NCBI GenBank assembly: GCA_019636195.1
Contig: JAHBYA010000008.1
Coordinates: 62,001 to 126,000 of the forward strand
DNA from: Planctomycetota bacterium
GTDB lineage: Bacteria; Planctomycetota; UBA8742; UBA2392
DNA length: 64,000 nt
Direction: 5' to 3'
The position numbers were made by a program, and so were the translations under genes. Below, piece after piece: positions 52,039 through 59,377 of this stretch. Under the pieces are notes generated by a model. The model was not told where the DNA came from. It was given only the letters and a program-made list of their open reading frames with translations, and did no database searches. Position 1 is the first letter of the stretch. Each line of letters opens with the position of its first letter.

Positions 52039-52692
52039 ATGAGCGAAGCAACCGAGTACCGCGGGATTCCCCGCATCGGCGACAAAGCGCCGGACTTTGA
52101 AGCTGTCACCACCGAAGGCACCCTGAAGTTCAGCGAGTGGAAGGGCGACAAGTGGGTCATCCTGTTCAGCCACCCCGCCGACTTCACGCCCGTTTGCAGC
52201 ACCGAGCTGTCCGAGTTCGCGCGCCGCAACAAAGAGTTTGACGCGCTCAACACCAAGCTGATCGGTTTGTCGATCGACAGCATTCACAGCCACCTGGCGT
52301 GGCGCGAGAACCTGAAAAAGGTGCTGGACGTCGAAATCAACTACCCGCTGATCGCCGACCTGAACACCGCCGTCGCCCAGAAGTACGGGCTGCTGCACCC
52401 CAACGAAAGCCAGACGGCGACTGTGCGCGCAGTGTTCGTGATCGACCCCAAGCAGACGGTGCGCGCGATCATCTACTACCCGCTGAACGTCGGCCGCAAC
52501 ATCGACGAAGTCAAGCGCCTGCTGACGGCGCTGCAGCTCACGGACAAGCACAGCGTGGCCGCGCCGGTGAACTGGAAGGAAGGCGACAAGGTAATCGTGC
52601 CGCCGCCCAAGACGGTCAAGGATGTCGAAGAACGCAAGAGCCACAAAGAGTACGAGCAGATTGACTTCTACTTGAACAAGAAGTCGCTGTAG
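52039..52692 (+). CDS. Peroxiredoxin (Prx6/1-Cys type)
   Basis: The 217-residue thiol peroxidase has the peroxidatic Cys in SHPADFTPVCSTE, the PxxxTxxC motif, with an Arg in TATVRAVFVIDP. The long C-terminal domain (PPPKTVKDVEERKSHKEYEQIDFYL) places it in the Prx6 group. The start at 52039 has GGAG at the right spacing. A longer frame from 51976 lacks support. The catalytic residue is Cys here, unlike the Sec candidates elsewhere. Confidence 0.93.
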   Translation: MSEATEYRGIPRIGDKAPDFEAVTTEGTLKFSEWKGDKWVILFSHPADFTPVCSTELSEFARRNKEFDALNTKLIGLSIDSIHSHLAWRENLKKVLDVEINYPLIADLNTAVAQKYGLLHPNESQTATVRAVFVIDPKQTVRAIIYYPLNVGRNIDEVKRLLTALQLTDKHSVAAPVNWKEGDKVIVPPPKTVKDVEERKSHKEYEQIDFYLNKKSL

Positions 52693-52704
52693 CCCACGGC
52701 GCAA

Positions 52705-52739
52705 AGGGACAGGCACCACGGGTGCCTGTCCCTGTCTTT
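52705..52739 (+). terminator. Terminator after the peroxiredoxin gene
   Basis: A perfect 13-bp stem (AGGGACAGGCACC/GGTGCCTGTCCCT, 52705-52733) with loop ACG is followed by GTCTTTC. It can also end transcripts of the convergent minus-strand operon. Confidence 0.85.
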
Positions 52740-52744
52740 CTCAG

Positions 52745-54013
52745 CTACCGTGTTGGGCGGGCGCGGGCGGACACGATGCCGACCCATGTGGCCACGCCGC
52801 AGGCAATCAATGACCCTGTCCACAAAGTGAACCAGGTGGGGCCCGGCGCGGCAAACGCCATCACAACGGTCAGCAGCACAATCGCAACGCACGTGCCGGT
52901 AACTGCCCCGTGCAGCTTTCTGGGCCAGCCTTGCTGAGCACGCACGAACCCCGCGACCGGCAGGGTCAGAAACACGAGTTGGGCCCCGAACACCAGGCCA
53001 ATGATGCCCCAGCCATCCCTGTCCGCCAGAAACCAGAGAATCCCCGCGACGCCCGTCGCGGTGAGCCCCGCCAGCACCACGGCGCCCCACTTGCGGCGCG
53101 GCAGCAGTGCGTGCCTGCCGACGGGGTGCAGGATCAGCAGGAAGTCCAGCAAGTGCGTCGCGTTCCAGGTCAGCAGCACGAAACCCACATAGCTGTAAAT
53201 GACCGGTTCCATGAACGGTTCAAGCGCCGGCACCTCGTCCCCGAGCCGCGTGAAAACCTGCACACCGATCAGCAGCGCTATCGGCAGTATCACGCCCCAG
53301 CGCTTGCCCTTCTTTTCCAGCCAGAACGAAAATCGCAACGGCAGGTAGTACAGAGGATTTGCGGCCTTGAGCGCAGCCACCACTCCTTCGCGTGCGGACT
53401 CCATCGAGGGATCGATGCGCAGCGCCTCACGAAAGTGGTGCATGGCCGCTTTCCGGTCGCCGCCATCGAGCGCAGCGTAGCCGGCATTCAGATGGGTGAA
53501 CGGGTCTTCAGGGTCACGCGCCAAGGCCCCGGCAATCACCTGTCGCGCGTTGTCGGTGCGGCCAAGCATCCGCAGCGCCAACGCCCGCGCATTCAGGCAC
53601 TCAACATGCTCGCCATCGATCTCAAGGCCTCGTTCGGCGGCTTCAAGTGCGGGCTGCCATCGTTCCAGCTGGCAATGAAGCAACGCCAGCAAGCTCCAGT
53701 AGTCCGGGTCGTCGGGGTCCAGCCCAATCGCGGCGTTCAGCGCTTCAATCGCCTCGGCCAGGCGGTTGCGCGTCCGGAGCACCACAGCCAGCGCGTAGTG
53801 CGCGAAGTCCAGGTCGGGTGCCAGCGCAATGCCCTGCCGAGCCTCCAGCTCGGCCTGATCAAGCTCACCCGCGACGGACAGGCACACCGCCATGCTGGAG
53901 TGGATGAAGCCGTTGTCCGGTTCTTCTGCCAGCGCATTGCGGAACTCGGCCAGGGCCAGATGGTGCCGGCCCTGCTCCATCAACAACAGTGCGCGCTGAA
54001 GGTTTGGACTCAT
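52745..54013 (-). CDS. TPR protein with C-terminal membrane domain
   Basis: The 422-residue protein has about six TPRs in residues 1-220 (ALLLMEQGRHHLALAEFRNALAEEPDN, AYAALDGGDRKAAMHHFREALRIDPS-like). Five or six transmembrane helices follow (~240-415: WGVILPIALLIGVQVF, IYSYVGFVLLTWNATHLLDFLLIL). The function is unknown. Its ATG overlaps the stop of the upstream AAA gene by 4 nt (ATGA-type), so it is an operon partner and may anchor the AAA protein to the membrane. Confidence 0.78.
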   Translation of the reverse strand: MSPNLQRALLLMEQGRHHLALAEFRNALAEEPDNGFIHSSMAVCLSVAGELDQAELEARQGIALAPDLDFAHYALAVVLRTRNRLAEAIEALNAAIGLDPDDPDYWSLLALLHCQLERWQPALEAAERGLEIDGEHVECLNARALALRMLGRTDNARQVIAGALARDPEDPFTHLNAGYAALDGGDRKAAMHHFREALRIDPSMESAREGVVAALKAANPLYYLPLRFSFWLEKKGKRWGVILPIALLIGVQVFTRLGDEVPALEPFMEPVIYSYVGFVLLTWNATHLLDFLLILHPVGRHALLPRRKWGAVVLAGLTATGVAGILWFLADRDGWGIIGLVFGAQLVFLTLPVAGFVRAQQGWPRKLHGAVTGTCVAIVLLTVVMAFAAPGPTWFTLWTGSLIACGVATWVGIVSARARPTR

Positions 54014-55335
54014 TTGAGCTTCAGGTACTCAAGGATCTCGTCGTAGTGACCGCCCTGGTTGCTGAACAGCGCGTAGTTGCGTGCTGTGGCAAACCACTCC
54101 TTGGTCGTTGGCCGATGGCGCTTGATCGCGTGCAGCAGGTTCTTGGTGTTAAGCGGCTGCGGCACACCCCTGCTCATCGACTCTTCCAGCAGTTCTTCAA
54201 TTGCCCCGTCGATACAGGCCGTGAGGTCGGCGCCGCTGAAGTCTTTGGTCTTGCGTGCCAGGGCTGCGTAGTCAACCTCGCCGGCGGGCTTGCCGCGAAG
54301 GTGAATGCGCAGGATGGCTTCACGGGCGAGTTCGTCAGGCGGCGGCACAAGAATGATTCGGTCGAAGCGCCCGGGTCGTCGAAACGCGGGGTCCAGGTGC
54401 CACGGCGCATTGGTCGCAGCAAGCACCAGGATGCCATCGTTGTTCCCGTCAATGCCATCCAGCTCGGACAGGAACTGGTTGATCAACTGGCGACCGGCGC
54501 TCTGGCGCATGTCGGTTCGACTTGCTCCCAAGGCATCGACTTCGTCAAAGAACAGGACGCACGGCGCGTTTTCGCGGGCTTGGTCAAACAAGGCACGCAG
54601 ATTCCTCTCTGACTCGCCGATCCACATGTTCAGTACGTCGCTGATGCCGACGGCAATGAACCCGGCGTGCACTTCGCCTGCTGTCGCGCGCGCAAGGTGC
54701 GTCTTTCCGCAGCCCGGAGGCCCGTACATCAGGATGCCGCCGCCGATCTTCTTTCCGTAGGCCTTGTAGATCTCAGGATTTCGCAGGGGGTAAATGATCT
54801 TCTTCTGAATCTGGTCTTTCACGCTTTCCATGCCGCCCACGTCAGCAAATGCGGTTTGCGGCCGTTCCATCATCCGTGGCACCGCATTCCGGGGGGCATC
54901 TCCGGCTGGTACACGTTCGTCAGCGTCGCGCCACTTTTCACCCGACACCCCGAGCCGGGCAGCGAGTTCCGGGTCAACCAGCGCTTCATCCAGCTCCAGC
55001 GCGCGACGGTACGCCGCCCGAGCGGCCTGCACGTCGTCAGCAGTGAGCAACCGGGCGCGTGAAAGATGCGCAGTTGCCGGGGCTTCGGGCCTCCGGCACA
55101 GCGCTTCAAGGACAACCAGCGACTCGCTGTTTCGCCCGGCACGCCGAAACGACTCGGCAAGGAGCATTTCCAGCGCAAGATCGGGCGCGCGGGACAAGCC
55201 CTGGCGACAAACCTCAATGGCTTCGCTGAACTGTCCTGCGCCCAGCAGCGTCTCCGCCAGCAGGCGTCGAAGGGGCTGGTTCTCCGGCGTTGCCGATAGC
55301 GCCTCCTGCAGCGCCTTGATGGTCGCATCGCTCAT
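54010..55335 (-). CDS. TPR-AAA ATPase (CDC48/FtsH-like AAA module)
   Basis: The 441-residue protein has N-terminal TPR-like helices (~1-125, LRRLLAETLLGAGQFSEAIEVCRQGL). An AAA+ domain follows (~160-400): the DVGGMESVKDQI entry, Walker A YGPPGCGKTHLA, Walker B CVLFFDEVDALG, sensor 1 LVLAATNAPWHLD, the Arg finger in FRRPGRFDR, and sensor 2 FSGADLTACIDGA. A single AAA module with TPRs suggests an unfoldase or remodelling ATPase. It is first in the two-gene operon. The start at MSDATIKAL lacks a clear Shine-Dalgarno site. Confidence 0.85.
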   Translation of the reverse strand: MSDATIKALQEALSATPENQPLRRLLAETLLGAGQFSEAIEVCRQGLSRAPDLALEMLLAESFRRAGRNSESLVVLEALCRRPEAPATAHLSRARLLTADDVQAARAAYRRALELDEALVDPELAARLGVSGEKWRDADERVPAGDAPRNAVPRMMERPQTAFADVGGMESVKDQIQKKIIYPLRNPEIYKAYGKKIGGGILMYGPPGCGKTHLARATAGEVHAGFIAVGISDVLNMWIGESERNLRALFDQARENAPCVLFFDEVDALGASRTDMRQSAGRQLINQFLSELDGIDGNNDGILVLAATNAPWHLDPAFRRPGRFDRIILVPPPDELAREAILRIHLRGKPAGEVDYAALARKTKDFSGADLTACIDGAIEELLEESMSRGVPQPLNTKNLLHAIKRHRPTTKEWFATARNYALFSNQGGHYDEILEYLKLK

Positions 55336-55479
55336 GTTGAAGATTCTCACGACTGATTCCTGGCGGCGCAAGTCAGTGTGTGCCGGAGAGGTGTGCCCGC
55401 AATTTGCACCAATTGCCAAGTCGCCGCCGGGGCACTATCTTGTTCGGGCTCACCTCAACCTCATGAACAGGAACCCAAC

Positions 55480-55938
55480 ATGAAACCATGGATTGCCGTA
55501 ATGTGCCTACTCTTGATCGCCGTGTTCAGCTTTTCGGCCTGCGGCGGAGGCAATGATGCCGGCAACAAGGGCAGCAGTTCGTCCAGCAACTCCTCTGGTG
55601 AACCTGACAAACCCAAGACCCCGGCCGAAGAACGCCAGGCCGTGGCCAACAGGATGGCTGCTGCTGCCGAAGCCTTGGACGCCGAGGCTTTGAAGACACT
55701 TTTCCTGCCCGAAGAACACGCAAACGCCGAAAAGCGCATCGGCAGCGAATGGCGGGGCATGAAAGCCGAAGGCATCACCGTCAAGGCAAAGACGCCGACG
55801 ATTGAAGAAGTCGAAGGCAAGTTCATCGCCACCTTCGCCATGACCATAACCACCAAAGACGGCAAGGCGGAAGACGAGTCCAACAAGCTGTCCATCATCG
55901 AAAAAGACGGCAAGTACTACATGAGCTTCAAGCGATAA
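55480..55938 (+). CDS. Lipoprotein with DUF4878-like small domain, paralog 1
   Basis: The 152-residue protein has a lipoprotein signal peptide (LLLIAVFSFSACGGG, lipobox FSAC). A Ser/Gly linker is followed by an NTF2-like small domain (ERQAVANRMAAAAEALDAEALKTLFLPEEH ... EGKFIATFAMTI). It resembles the next gene in layout and motifs (AEKRI, KYY/KWLF end). The role is unknown. A GC-rich terminator follows. Confidence 0.78.
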   Translation: MKPWIAVMCLLLIAVFSFSACGGGNDAGNKGSSSSSNSSGEPDKPKTPAEERQAVANRMAAAAEALDAEALKTLFLPEEHANAEKRIGSEWRGMKAEGITVKAKTPTIEEVEGKFIATFAMTITTKDGKAEDESNKLSIIEKDGKYYMSFKR

Positions 55939-55954
55939 CACCGCAGACTCGCGC

Positions 55955-55985
55955 GGGGCCGGCTTCAAGCCGGCCCCTTTGCTTT
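55955..55985 (+). terminator. Terminator between the two lipoprotein paralogs
   Basis: A 9-11-bp stem (GGGGCCGGC/GCCGGCCCC, 55955-55977) is followed by TTTGCTTTG. Confidence 0.8.
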
Positions 55986-56042
55986 GCCTTGATGCCCGGT
56001 GCAGGTATGCTGGCCAGCCAGCAATCACGGAGGAAACGTCCC

Positions 56043-56537
56043 ATGAACCAGTGCGTGAAACTGCGCGTCGCCAGTCTGTGCCTTGCGGGCCTTCTGGTCG
56101 CCGCATGCGGTGCGAACAGCAGCAGCGGCACGGGCGGCGGCGGCAGCAACTCCGGCGGAAACGCTGCCGGCAACACGGCGGCTTGCACCGGCGACAGCCA
56201 GCCGGCGCCGCAGCCCACCGAGAAAGACGAGCGCGAGGCGCAGGTTTCGCGGCTGGTACAGGCGTTTGCCAAACTGGATGCAGACGCGATTCTGGCGCTG
56301 TTTCACCCTGACCACAAAGCCACAGCCGAAAAGCGCATCATCGCCGAAGTCAAGCGGCTGGCCGGCGTGAAGGGCGAGTGGAAGGTTACCCCCGGCCCGA
56401 TTGAAGAAATCGACGGCCGATTCGTCTCGTCCAGCAAGACCCAGATCATTGAGCCCGGCCAGAACCACTCGGTGGTTGAGCGCAAGCTCGAACTGGTCAA
56501 GCACGACGGCAAGTGGCTGTTCAAGTTCTACTCTTAA
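56043..56537 (+). CDS. Lipoprotein with NTF2-like small domain, paralog 2
   Basis: The 164-residue protein has a lipobox in LCLAGLLVAACGAN. A Ser/Gly/Asn linker precedes EAQVSRLVQAFAKLDADAILALFHPDHKATAEKRI, which matches the paralog, and the end is KHDGKWLFKFYS. GGAGGA lies 8 nt before the ATG at 56043. The family is not firmly identified (DUF4878-like). Confidence 0.78.
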   Translation: MNQCVKLRVASLCLAGLLVAACGANSSSGTGGGGSNSGGNAAGNTAACTGDSQPAPQPTEKDEREAQVSRLVQAFAKLDADAILALFHPDHKATAEKRIIAEVKRLAGVKGEWKVTPGPIEEIDGRFVSSSKTQIIEPGQNHSVVERKLELVKHDGKWLFKFYS

Positions 56538-56583
56538 CGCAAACAGGCGGCGCAAGGCCGCCTGCCTGCATGGGGAGCGGGAG

Positions 56584-56748
56584 TTACGCGCCAACGGCGC
56601 GCAGGGCGCTTTCGAAAGCCGTACGTTTGCGGGCACTGCCCAGCAGCACCGCCAGGCGCACACGGCTCTGGGCGCGTTCTTGCGCGCTTTTCAGAAGCCG
56701 GGCGTAGGGGGTGTTGCCCGCGTTCAGTTTTGCCGTGTCAATGTGCAT
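56584..56748 (-). CDS. Small hypothetical protein (54 residues)
   Basis: The short frame MHIDTAKLNAGNTPYARLLK ... ALRAVGA has AAAGGAAAG five bases before the ATG, a clean stop, and a helical Arg/Ala composition. It fills the gap between the lipoprotein gene and the VOC gene. The family is unknown, and coding status rests mainly on the ribosome binding site and codon pattern. Confidence 0.6.
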   Translation of the reverse strand: MHIDTAKLNAGNTPYARLLKSAQERAQSRVRLAVLLGSARKRTAFESALRAVGA

Positions 56749-56783
56749 GGCTTTCCTTTACTACTCCTTAGTTGCGAATTGCG

Positions 56784-56811
56784 TTACGCGGGTTCCGGAT
56801 TTTCCTAAATT
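56784..56811 (+). promoter_or_regulatory. Leaderless promoter of the VOC gene
   Basis: TTACGC (56784-56789), a 16-bp spacer and TAAATT (56806-56811) lie exactly 6 nt before the ATG at 56818. Confidence 0.45.
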
Positions 56812-56817
56812 CGTGCC

Positions 56818-57240
56818 ATGGACCTTGAACCGCTTCGCGGCGTCGCGGGCCGCCCGGGTTTAACGCACATCGCGCTCAAATGCCGGGACACACTGGCGAC
56901 CGCCGCTTTCTATGAAGCCGTCTGCGGCATGAGCCTGGTGCACCAGCGCACCGGCGAGGCCCAACCCGTGGTATGGGTGAGCGCGAGGCCGCTTGGCCTC
57001 GACTTCGTACTGGTGCTGATGGGCGGGGGCGGCGACGGCAAGGCCCCGCGCATGGACCACCTCGGGTTCACGGTCGCCAGCCGCGAAGTCGTGGACGCCA
57101 TCGCCGCGGCAGCGGCAGAGATTGGCGCACTGGCCGAGGGCCCCCACGACCTTGGTCCCCCCGTCGGATACTTTGTCGTAATCCGGGACCCCGACGGCAA
57201 CGGCGTGGAGTTCAGCCACGGCCAGGAAATTCGCTTCTGA
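56818..57240 (+). CDS. VOC (glyoxalase-fold) family protein
   Basis: The 140-residue protein has LTHIALKCRDTLATAAFYEAVCGMSLV and MDHLGFTVASREVVDAI as the two half-modules, and VIRDPDGNGVEFSHG carries the terminal Glu ligand. Candidate metal ligands His17, His ~81 and Glu ~132 are present. The substrate is unknown. Confidence 0.87.
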   Translation: MDLEPLRGVAGRPGLTHIALKCRDTLATAAFYEAVCGMSLVHQRTGEAQPVVWVSARPLGLDFVLVLMGGGGDGKAPRMDHLGFTVASREVVDAIAAAAAEIGALAEGPHDLGPPVGYFVVIRDPDGNGVEFSHGQEIRF

Positions 57241-57344
57241 TTGCGCGGCGGCTCCTTTCTTGACTTCGAGATACGGCATGCGCCAGAACCGTACTTTCCG
57301 CCCAGCGCTGCGTTTGGAGTGGTACATTCATGTGGGGGTTGCCC

Positions 57345-57872
57345 ATGAAAGCGCTGCTGTTCGCCCTGTTCCTGTTCCCTGCCTGCTGTCTTGCCACACC
57401 GACAATCTCGGTGACCGCCAACGGCCAAGCCATACCGGACGGCGGCTACATTGAAGTGCTGTCAAGCCAAGACATGGCAAGCCTGCAACTCGAAATCGCA
57501 GTCAGCGGCAATGACACTGACCCGGTCGCGCTGGCTGGCACGGTGTCTGATGTGACCATTCAGGCTATTCATGACTCGGAGTTCTGTGCCGCCCCCGCCA
57601 TAGGGCCCTATATCGTGGCGCCTTCCAGCGGCTGGTTCATATGTGCGCCGCTGACGCACACGATCAGCCTGGCTGCAAGCGATGGGGTGAATGCGGACGC
57701 GACGTTCGTGTTCGAGATCAGGGTGCGTTACGTTGAGCCCAAGGGGCCCTTCTGCAACCTCCGGGAGGGGACGGCCCGCGATGACTGTGCCTGTTGCGCG
57801 GCTGGGCCTTCCGCGGGCGCGCCTTTGGCCGTTCTGTTTGCACTGCTGGCGCGCCGCCGCCGCCGTGAGTGA
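57345..57872 (+). CDS. Short exported protein with Cys/TM/Arg C-terminal tail
   Basis: The 175-residue protein has a signal peptide (MKALLFALFLFPACCLATP) and one Ig-like beta domain (ISVTANGQAIPDGGYIEVLSS ... ATFVFEIRVRYVE). The tail DDCACCAAGPSAG, a short hydrophobic stretch and ARRRRRE strongly resembles MYXO-CTERM signals. GGGGG precedes the ATG at 57345, and an in-frame ATG at 57330 is possible. Confidence 0.72.
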   Translation: MKALLFALFLFPACCLATPTISVTANGQAIPDGGYIEVLSSQDMASLQLEIAVSGNDTDPVALAGTVSDVTIQAIHDSEFCAAPAIGPYIVAPSSGWFICAPLTHTISLAASDGVNADATFVFEIRVRYVEPKGPFCNLREGTARDDCACCAAGPSAGAPLAVLFALLARRRRRE

Positions 57873-57958
57873 CCGCAAGCCGCGCACACCATTGACCGCC
57901 GGACCGGAATCATTGATCATTTGTCCGTTGTCCCCTTCGCCTCCCCCCGGCGAGCCCG

Positions 57959-59266
57959 ATGCCGCGTACCGCCTTGTGCCTGCTGCTGCTGTTGGCGCCC
58001 GTTTTGCGCGCCGACGATGCTTTGCCATGGCATCCCAGCCAGCCCGGCTACCACGACGCCACCGTTGCGCTGGCCGAGTACTGCCTTGAACACAAACTGC
58101 ACAGCGAGGCACTGTTACTTCTGAACGGCGTCAGCGCCGAGCGCGCAACGGAAATCGCCAGGGCTGCAACCGGACAGCCGGACGAATACACCGCCGAAAG
58201 CTGGGGCGGCTACCTGGATCGGCTTGAAGTGGTGCAGCGCCGCCGCGCGCAAGCCGCCCTTGAGGCCGGCACGCCGGCAGCCGACGTGCTGAGTATCTGC
58301 CCGGACTTTGGTCCGGCCCTGGAGCGCGCAGGCTTCAAAGAGCTCAAAGGCATGGGCTGGCTCAAATCCGCCGAGCACGAACGGCTGGCACCGCTGGCCG
58401 TGGCGCTGCAAGACGCGCCTGCAAAGCAGGACCGGGAGGCTACTTGGCAGCAACCGTGGGTGATCATCACGCAGCACTTTTGTCTTGTGACTGATCTGCC
58501 GTGGTCGCGGGCCCGCAAGTACGCTGAGTACCTTGACCGCTTTCACGCGGTGTACTTTGAAACTGTCGGCGACGTTGTGCCCGGGCGCGAGCACCCCAAC
58601 GTAGTCTGGTGCTGCAAGGACAGCAGCACTTTTGTGGAGTTCACGAAGAGTATCGGCTTTGCCATGACTGCCGACAACGGCGGCTTGCACGTGGGCTACA
58701 CCGGCGCTGTGTATGTCAACGCCGAACGCTGCGACTTTGTCGGGCGCAAGAACAAAAGCTGGGACAACCTTGCGCGCACACTGTTTCATGAGTGCGCCCA
58801 CCGGCTTACCGAGATCGGCCTGCGCGGGCGGCGCGGCGGCAACGACGCGTGGGGGCTGGCCTACACCAAAGAGCACGCCTGGATTGTGGAAGCGATTGCG
58901 ATCCTGTTTGAAGACCTGCAGCTCCAGGCCAAGGGCTACAAGCTAAAGGGCCTTGAACAGCAGCGCCTGTGGACGATCAAGGACTGGAAGGCCAAAGACG
59001 GCAGGATTCCAAGCCTTGGCCCGATCTTCAAGCAGGGCCAGGTCGACTTTGCGCAGGGCACGCCGATCAGCAGCACCGAAAAGTACGCGTTGTGCGGCAG
59101 CGTCGCGTGGTACTGCCTGTTTGAAAAGAAGGAGCACCGCAAGGCGTTTCTGACACTGCTGGTTGACTACTACCGCACGGACACCCGCCGCTTTGACTTC
59201 GAAAAGCGCTTCAGCAAGTCTCTGCCTGACTTCGAGGCCGAGTGGAAGGCGTGGGTCGCCAGGTAG
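57959..59266 (+). CDS. DUF1570-like secreted zinc metallopeptidase
   Basis: The 435-residue protein has a signal peptide (MPRTALCLLLLLAPVLRAD). The N-terminal ~150 residues are helical. The gluzincin-type catalytic helix is ARTLFHECAHRLTE (HExxH), and the third ligand may be the Glu in HAWIVEAIAILFEDL downstream. Related DUF1570 proteins are abundant in planctomycetes. The substrate is unknown. It follows the surface protein gene on the same strand by 86 nt. Confidence 0.78.
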   Translation: MPRTALCLLLLLAPVLRADDALPWHPSQPGYHDATVALAEYCLEHKLHSEALLLLNGVSAERATEIARAATGQPDEYTAESWGGYLDRLEVVQRRRAQAALEAGTPAADVLSICPDFGPALERAGFKELKGMGWLKSAEHERLAPLAVALQDAPAKQDREATWQQPWVIITQHFCLVTDLPWSRARKYAEYLDRFHAVYFETVGDVVPGREHPNVVWCCKDSSTFVEFTKSIGFAMTADNGGLHVGYTGAVYVNAERCDFVGRKNKSWDNLARTLFHECAHRLTEIGLRGRRGGNDAWGLAYTKEHAWIVEAIAILFEDLQLQAKGYKLKGLEQQRLWTIKDWKAKDGRIPSLGPIFKQGQVDFAQGTPISSTEKYALCGSVAWYCLFEKKEHRKAFLTLLVDYYRTDTRRFDFEKRFSKSLPDFEAEWKAWVAR

Positions 59267-59345
59267 CGCACAGCCGCACAATGGGTTGACGCTCGATGCA
59301 GGCTGAGCCCTGTTTCGCCTGACCCCAATTTGGCAGCGTGCATGG

Positions 59346-59365
59346 TATGATGTCTCAAACGAGAC
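59346..59365 (+). promoter_or_regulatory. -10 box and +1 palindrome of the HEAT-repeat gene
   Basis: TATGAT (59346-59351), preceded by a TG-like extension, is followed at once by GTCTC-aaac-GAGAC (59352-59365) overlapping the expected start of transcription. This could be an operator or a 5' mRNA hairpin. Confidence 0.4.
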
Positions 59366-59377
59366 GAGGGTACAGCC

